DNA from: an uncultured Oscillospiraceae bacterium | GTDB lineage: Bacteria; Bacillota; Clostridia; Oscillospirales; Ruminococcaceae | DNA: 18,389 nucleotides | Direction of reading: 5' to 3' | Assembly (NCBI GenBank): GCA_900547015.1 | Contig: URFD01000020.1 | Span: 1-18,389, forward strand | In this document: positions 14,642-18,389 of the stretch, piece by piece | How positions within the stretch are numbered: the stretch's first letter is position 1 | Layout of the letters: every line of letters begins with the position of its first letter | Translations under genes and position numbers: made by a program | Notes under the pieces: generated by a model | What the model saw: the letters and a program-made list of their open reading frames with translations, nothing else | What the model was told of the DNA's origin: nothing | The model's database searches: none

Positions 14642-14857
14642 CTATTTGGTCAGGGTCAGGCGGTAGTCGTCGCCGTCCTCGGCAACGCTGACCTTGTAGC
14701 CTGCGTTCTGAGCAAAACGGGTGACGTTCTCTTTTGCGGTGCCGTTGTCAACCAAAACCTCGTAGGCAGCTCCGCCTTTGTCGAGGGCTTTTTTGGTCAG
14801 CAGCACCGGCTGTGGACAGGAAAGACCGCGAGCATCAATAAGTTCTTTGTTTGCCAT
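14642..14857 (-). CDS. TusA/SirA-like sulfur (selenium) carrier protein
   Basis: A 71-residue cytoplasmic carrier with the TusA fold. The motif LSCPQPVLLTKKAL has the acceptor Cys14 and the conserved CPxP (14-17); relatives hold a persulfide on this Cys and hand it on. It follows the yedE-type gene by 36 nt and precedes the DUF3343 gene. In selenium-associated clusters the partner YedF is usually about 200 residues (a TusA domain plus a DsrE-like domain); here only the TusA domain exists, ending cleanly in a stop. This single-domain form resembles TsuB/YeeD, the partner of the thiosulfate importer TsuA/YeeE. Start ATG 14857, with AAAGGAG 11 nt upstream. Confidence 0.9.
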   Translation of the reverse strand: MANKELIDARGLSCPQPVLLTKKALDKGGAAYEVLVDNGTAKENVTRFAQNAGYKVSVAEDGDDYRLTLTK

Positions 14858-14893
14858 GATCTGTTCAGCTCCTTTGTATCGTAGGGTAAAAAC

Positions 14894-15976
14894 TTATGCT
14901 TTCTTGGCTTTTGCTGTGTTAACAGCAGCGACAGCCAGCATGACGATCAGACCGATGATAACGGCAACCTTACCTGCGGAGGAAGCGCCGCCTGCGGATT
15001 CTGCGTTTGCTGCTGCACCAGCCAGACCAAAGTTGTGGGAGAATGCTGCGCCGACAATGTAGCCCAGAACGGTAATTGCAGAGTCGGTGTTGCCTTCGCC
15101 GGTGAGGATGAGCTGACGCAGAGGGCAGCCACCCAGCAGAACAGAGCCGAAGCCGACGATGAGCATACCCATGAAGTTCCACAGATGGTCAGCATGAGCG
15201 ACCGGCTGACCGGTAAAGCCGAGGTGGAAGTTTCCGGTTACCAGGTTGCCAATCAGAGCTGCGACAATAATTGTAACAAATCCGAGCAGCAATTTCCAGT
15301 CCTTAAAGAGAACCAGGTCACGGATACCGGCAACCATGCACATACGGGATTTCTGGCAGAGAGCACCAACAACCAGACCTGCAATCAGAGCAACGATGAT
15401 TGGAGCGTGCATCGAGCCAGGTCCTTTTTCGCTGAATACGAACAGGGAAGGCACGAGCAGGAAGAGTACGAACAGACCTGCCAGACCGATTGGGAAGGTC
15501 AGTGCCTCGGAGGTTGTCAGCTTGTAGGTGCGTTTGAGGGTGAAGCCTTTGTTCAGGAAGAAGATGCCGACCAGGATTCCGACAGTAAAACCGGCCAGAG
15601 CTACCAGAGCATTGAGGTCACCGCCGCCCAGACGCAGTACCATTCTCAGAGGGCAGCCCAGAAATACCAGAGCGCCAATCATGACGAATGCACCGAGGAA
15701 GAAGCGGGTGACAGGAGCGGAACCGCCCTTTGGAGAGAATTCTTTGCTGACCATTGCCATTGCCAAAGCACCGCCAACAAGACCAACAATCTCCGGACGG
15801 AAGTACTGAACTACTGCTGCGGAGTGCAGCTTGGTTGCACCTGCGATGTCGCGCAGGAAGCAGGCGATACAGAAGCCCATGTTTTTTGGGTTGCCCAGTG
15901 CGACCAGAACCACCGCGATCAGGCCGATTACCGCGCCGGTGGTAATGATGCCGGCATAGGATTTTTTGTCGTTCAT
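14894..15976 (-). CDS. yedE: YedE/YeeE-family membrane transporter, putative selenium or sulfur importer
   Basis: A predicted inner-membrane protein of 360 residues with about nine or ten spans, in two repeat halves. Conserved cysteines line up as in the family: GFCIACFLRD (Cys36, Cys39), FLGCPLRM (Cys108), CQKSRMC (Cys207, Cys213) and GGCPLRQ (Cys284). YeeE (TsuA) passes thiosulfate through a chain of such cysteines; the YedE branch, with NPKNMGFCIACFLRDIAGA and LRLGGGDLNA, co-occurs with selenium use and is proposed to move a selenium compound. It is the first gene of the operon. The start at 15976 (MNDKKSYAG) has AAGTGAG 9 nt upstream; ATG 15985 is possible but would touch it. It is divergent from the desulfurase gene. 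Confidence 0.9.
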   Translation of the reverse strand: MNDKKSYAGIITTGAVIGLIAVVLVALGNPKNMGFCIACFLRDIAGATKLHSAAVVQYFRPEIVGLVGGALAMAMVSKEFSPKGGSAPVTRFFLGAFVMIGALVFLGCPLRMVLRLGGGDLNALVALAGFTVGILVGIFFLNKGFTLKRTYKLTTSEALTFPIGLAGLFVLFLLVPSLFVFSEKGPGSMHAPIIVALIAGLVVGALCQKSRMCMVAGIRDLVLFKDWKLLLGFVTIIVAALIGNLVTGNFHLGFTGQPVAHADHLWNFMGMLIVGFGSVLLGGCPLRQLILTGEGNTDSAITVLGYIVGAAFSHNFGLAGAAANAESAGGASSAGKVAVIIGLIVMLAVAAVNTAKAKKA

Positions 15977-16230
15977 CAAACACATCTCACTTTCTATAAA
16001 GTATGATTTTGTGTTGCGGCGCATCCTGTCGGTTAGCGTCGCATTCTACTGAAATAAGTGTATACCAATGGAAAGAAAAAAAGAAATTGTTTTTCTCTAT
16101 CACATTCCGTAAACCGATAGATGTTATAAATAAAGCTGGAAGTATACCCCAGAGGTGATATAATAAGAACAGAATGAGACGGTCTGTCCGCAAAGCGCCG
16201 TCGGGAGCAAAGAGAAAAGAGGTACAATTT
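15977..16230. other. Divergent control region of yedE and the desulfurase gene
   Basis: About 250 nt, AT-rich, no gene. The minus strand carries TGGTATACA, with TATACA at 16064-16059, as a likely extended -10 for yedE (leader about 75 nt). The plus strand has the desulfurase promoter at 16136-16164. An A-rich/T-rich hairpin (AGAAAAA with TTTTTCT, about 16075-16097) lies between the two, where a shared regulator could bind. Confidence 0.4.
16136..16164 (+). promoter_or_regulatory. Promoter of the desulfurase gene
   Basis: TGATATAAT with TATAAT at 16159-16164 is a perfect extended -10. The -35 CTGGAA (16136-16141, 17-nt spacer) is moderate. Confidence 0.7.
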
Positions 16231-17388
16231 ATGAAGCGCGTATATCTGGACAACGGAAGCACATCCTACCCAAAGGCGCCGGGAGTGGGAGAGGCGGTCA
16301 GAACTTTTATTGAAGAGATTGGAACCAATGTAAACCGCGGCGGCTATGAGGCGGCTTATGCAGCAGAGGATGTCATCATCGAAACTCGGGAAAAGCTCTG
16401 CAAGCTCTTCAACTTTGATAAACTCAGAAATGTCATCTTCACCCCGAGCATTACCTATTCGCTCAACTATGTCATCAAAGGATATCTGCGTCCCGGCGAC
16501 CATGTGCTGGTTTCCTCGATGGAGCACAATGCCATGATGCGCCCGCTGACCCAGATGACCGAGCACGGGGTCAGCTTCGACCGAATCCCATGCAATCGGG
16601 ACGGCGAGCTGATGGTAGATGCCATCGAGTCGATGATTCGCCCAAACACCAAGGCAATCATGATGCTGCACGCCTCCAATGTGTGCGGAACCCTGATGCC
16701 GCTCGAGCAGGTGGGAGAGATCTGCCAGCGCCACGGAATCAAGTTTATTGTCGATGCCGCCCAGACAGCCGGCTCGATTGCAATTGACATGAAGGCCATG
16801 CACATCGATGTCCTGACCTTCACCGGACACAAGAGTCTGCTGGGCCCACAGGGTATCGGCGGATTCTTGGTCAGCGACGAGGTCGCAAAGGAGATGATTC
16901 CGCTGGTCACCGGCGGAACCGGCAGTGTATCCGACTCGGAGATTCAGCCGGACTTTATGCCGGACAAGTTTGAATCGGGCACTCAGAACATTCCGGGCAT
17001 CTATGGCCTGCACGCTGCTCTGAGCTATCTGGAAAAAACCGGTATCGAGAACATCCACGCGCACGAGATGGAACTGTGCGGGGCATTTATAGAAAAAATC
17101 GATGGGCTCAACAACCCGAACATCCGTTTGGTCGGAACCCGCAAGATGGACCAGCGCGGCCCGGTCGTCTCTTTGGACTTTATCGGGCAGGACAATGCGG
17201 AAATCTCCTTCCGACTGGATAGCGAATACGGCATCAGCACCCGCTGTGGGATGCACTGTGCCCCAAATGCCCATAAAACCTTGGAAACCTATCCGCAGGG
17301 AACCGTCCGGTTTGCCTTCGGTTTTCGGAATACCATGGAGGATGTGGACTACGCAGTAGACGCAATCCGGGAAATTCTCCAAAAATAA
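16231..17388 (+). CDS. Class V aminotransferase, cysteine desulfurase / selenocysteine lyase family
   Basis: A PLP enzyme of 385 residues, predicted to take sulfur from cysteine (or selenium from selenocysteine) as a persulfide or perselenide and pass it to a carrier. PLP site: Asp175 in VDAAQTAG and Lys201 in FTGHKSLLGPQG. The catalytic Cys is most likely Cys343 in RCGMHCAP, the position used by SufS-type enzymes; Cys339 four residues earlier is an extra thiol not typical of SufS. NVNRGGYEAA and HCAPNAHKTL resemble the desulfurase subgroup found near selenium genes (the EF2568 type). Start ATG 16231, with AAGAGG about 9 nt upstream. It diverges from yedE/TusA-like/DUF3343, the likely acceptors. 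No terminator is obvious after it. Confidence 0.92.
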   Translation: MKRVYLDNGSTSYPKAPGVGEAVRTFIEEIGTNVNRGGYEAAYAAEDVIIETREKLCKLFNFDKLRNVIFTPSITYSLNYVIKGYLRPGDHVLVSSMEHNAMMRPLTQMTEHGVSFDRIPCNRDGELMVDAIESMIRPNTKAIMMLHASNVCGTLMPLEQVGEICQRHGIKFIVDAAQTAGSIAIDMKAMHIDVLTFTGHKSLLGPQGIGGFLVSDEVAKEMIPLVTGGTGSVSDSEIQPDFMPDKFESGTQNIPGIYGLHAALSYLEKTGIENIHAHEMELCGAFIEKIDGLNNPNIRLVGTRKMDQRGPVVSLDFIGQDNAEISFRLDSEYGISTRCGMHCAPNAHKTLETYPQGTVRFAFGFRNTMEDVDYAVDAIREILQK

Positions 17389-17540
17389 AGATACAATTTG
17401 TTAATTTGCAGACATAGTGCCTAGTTCGTTCAAATTAAGACAAAGAATTTGTAACATACAGTAGGTTGAGACAATCGATAGTGTACAAAATGAACAAAAA
17501 AAGGAGAATAAAACTTACGATTCGACAGTGGCAAAACCCC
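17389..17540. other. AT-rich intergenic region
   Basis: About 150 nt with no gene, terminator or clear operator. AAAAGGAGA at about 17506 looks like a ribosome-binding site, but no open frame follows it. Confidence 0.5.
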
Positions 17541-17569
17541 TTGAAAAATCCTATGAAATCGGCTATAAT
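17541..17569 (+). promoter_or_regulatory. Strong sigma-A promoter of the grdX transcript
   Basis: TTGAAA (17541-17546), an exact 17-nt spacer, then a perfect TATAAT (17564-17569). The transcript should start near 17576, about 350 nt ahead of grdX. Confidence 0.85.
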
Positions 17570-17575
17570 AAAGCC

Positions 17576-17684
17576 AGTGAGATTGGAAATATCTATTACC
17601 TGCAAAACAGCTGATAGATAAAGTCGATATTCAAGATTCCGAAAAGGTCGACTGAGCCGTTTCACGGGACAACTCAATAGTTTT
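17576..17684 (+). other. Extra structured 5' domain before the glycine aptamer
   Basis: Clear hairpins: TATCTAT (17590-17596) with ATAGATA (17614-17620) and an inner CTG/CAG; GTCGA (17623-17627) with TCGAC (17648-17652); CCGT/ACGG (17657-17667); and AACT/AGTT (17671-17682). GGGACA followed by a small stem and TTTGGATGAG resembles the 3' half of a glycine aptamer, so this may be a degenerate first aptamer, but the conserved GCCGAAGG-type core is not recognisable. Alternatively it is an unrelated leader domain. Confidence 0.45.
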
Positions 17685-17875
17685 TGGATGAGAATCATGG
17701 GAGAACTCCTTCCACTGGAAGGGGTGCCGTAGGGAATAAGCAGCCGGCCGCCAAACCTGCTGTAAAAATCTCAGGCCCAGCACTGTGATTTGACAAATCT
17801 CTGGAAAGCGCAAGCAACCCACTCAGTGGGCAAAACAGAGCAAAAGGCACGTTGGTTGTTTTTTGCTCTTTTTTT
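17685..17875 (+). promoter_or_regulatory. Glycine riboswitch with intrinsic terminator, upstream of grdX
   Basis: The core order of glycine aptamers is present: ATGAG...GGGAGAA (17698-17704), a P2 hairpin (CTTCC/GGAAG), the conserved GTGCCGTAGGGAA block, a P3 hairpin (AGCAG/CTGCT), AAATCTCAGGC (17766-17776), then a GATTT/AAATC stem and CTCTGGAAAG (17799-17808). A remnant second or ghost aptamer may follow, since CAAAACAGAGCAAAAGG recalls the second-aptamer core. CTCTG (17799-17803) can pair with CAGAG (17836-17840), which overlaps the 5' arm of the terminator GAGCAAAA (17838-17845) with TTTTGCTC (17861-17868) and its T-run. That is a transcription-termination switch. Whether glycine turns it on, as for gcvT, cannot be read directly. 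Confidence 0.85.
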
Positions 17876-17922
17876 CATACAGCTCGGCTGTAAATACGAA
17901 ACAGATTGCGGGAGACGGAGAT

Positions 17923-18303
17923 ATGAAATTTGTGATTGTAACAAACAATCCAAGAGTACGCGATGAACTTGGACAGGAATTTGAAGTAGACTTTGCGGAT
18001 ATCACCTATCGCGAAGTGCTCTGCAAGGTACGGGACATGGTCTATGCGGGCCACAAGCTGCTGACACATCCGTTGTCCGGCAGCGTTAAGCCAAACGAGA
18101 CCCCGTACAAATCCATCATGGTCGACAAAAGAGTGACCGGCATGGATGTTCAGGATGCGGCAATCATGGAAAACAGCATCGTGACTGCCGACAAGTTCAG
18201 CGTCAAGTTTCCGGAAATGCCGGACAGCGTCAGAGAGGACTTTCAGCTGATTGACACCACTCTGATCAAAAGCGCATTGATGAGCATTCCGGAAATTTTC
18301 TAG
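17923..18303 (+). CDS. grdX: GrdX family protein
   Basis: A 126-residue soluble protein of the GrdX family, found at the start of operons for selenium-dependent glycine, sarcosine or betaine reductases; its function is unknown. Recognisable features are MKFVIVTNNPRV at the N-terminus, the central HKLLTHPLSGSVKPNETPYKS, and the C-terminal LIDTTLIKSAL. No membrane segment or Cys pair. Start ATG 17923, with GGGAGA (17910-17915) 7 nt upstream; a second GGAG only 2 nt from the start is too close. It lies just after the riboswitch terminator, so it should be made only when transcription reads through. This predicts glycine reductase genes (thioredoxin genes, grdE, grdA, grdB and so on) to the right of the window. 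Confidence 0.9.
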   Translation: MKFVIVTNNPRVRDELGQEFEVDFADITYREVLCKVRDMVYAGHKLLTHPLSGSVKPNETPYKSIMVDKRVTGMDVQDAAIMENSIVTADKFSVKFPEMPDSVREDFQLIDTTLIKSALMSIPEIF

Positions 18304-18312
18304 CGGCTTACA

Positions 18313-18333
18313 TTAAATCTTAACAGGATTTAA
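18313..18333 (+). other. Small AT-rich hairpin between grdX and the next gene
   Basis: TTAAATC (18313-18319) with GATTTAA (18327-18333), 7 bp, loop TTAACAG. It is too AT-rich and without a T-run to be a terminator; perhaps an mRNA-processing or spacing element. Confidence 0.35.
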
Positions 18334-18378
18334 TTTAAGGAAGATAAAGGGTTTTATATTAACAAGGAGGTGTTCGAT

Positions 18379-18389
18379 TTGAAAAAGTT
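18379..18389 (+). CDS. Start of the next gene, cut by the window edge
   Basis: An almost perfect Shine-Dalgarno AAGGAGGTG (18364-18372) precedes TTG 18379 followed by AAA AAG, so translation probably begins MKK. Only three full codons are present. From the grdX context it is likely a glycine reductase operon gene, such as thioredoxin reductase or a grd subunit, but the sequence itself does not show which. Confidence 0.5.

Noticed and set aside
15035..16006. Plus-strand open frame (about 323 codons) opposite yedE
   Set aside because: Low-complexity Gln/Glu/Asn-rich composition produced by reading membrane-helix codons backwards; the transporter on the other strand has all family motifs.
16033..17382. 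Long minus-strand open frame (about 449 codons) opposite the desulfurase gene
   Set aside because: It is the mirror of a clear PLP enzyme gene and also runs through the divergent promoter region; its protein has no family features and no ribosome-binding site.
1..18389. CRISPR array, insertion sequence, phage genes, tRNA or rRNA
   Set aside because: I saw no regularly spaced repeats, transposase or integrase motifs, or tRNA cloverleaf/rRNA sequence anywhere in the window.

Overview
The window looks like the chromosome of an anaerobic, low-to-mid GC Firmicute of the class Clostridia, probably a gut bacterium. The signs are strong Shine-Dalgarno sites (AAGGAG, often 6 nt from the start), many TGnTATAAT extended -10 promoters, genes typical of the group (PepF, YycJ-type MBL protein, RlmH, MurA with a TTG start), and a glycine-reductase marker (GrdX). 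The genus cannot be named from the sequence alone.

Layout. 1-276: a damaged or misassembled edge, with 78 nt of very GC-rich sequence joined to an internal piece of fmt, itself cut off at the pepF ribosome-binding site. 277-2109: pepF and its terminator. 2335-2895: a small membrane protein with its own promoter and terminator. 2909-3836: a YycJ-like MBL hydrolase. 3893-5978: comM and rlmH, an operon. 6154-7275: a CorA-type metal transporter behind a leader of about 155 nt with mutually exclusive hairpins. 7374-8870: murA, ending in a bidirectional terminator shared with the minus-strand block. 8892-12678 (minus): a DEDDh exonuclease, galE with a palindrome on its promoter, and cls. 12859-13980: an orphan substrate-binding lipoprotein. 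14071-14316: a 52-aa Cys-containing protein, convergent with the next block.

14325-18389 is the most coherent part. A minus-strand operon (yedE-type transporter, TusA-like protein, DUF3343 protein) diverges from a plus-strand class V aminotransferase/cysteine desulfurase. This is followed by a strong promoter, a glycine riboswitch with an intrinsic terminator, grdX, and the first codons of another gene. YedE, TusA-like, DUF3343 and this type of desulfurase recur in selenium-using bacteria. Glycine reductase is a selenoenzyme system, so the region reads as a selenium (or reduced sulfur) acquisition and delivery set beside a glycine-controlled glycine reductase operon whose main genes lie beyond the right edge. 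A thiosulfate-uptake reading of YedE plus the TusA-like protein is the main alternative.

No tRNA, rRNA, CRISPR array, transposase or phage gene was recognised.
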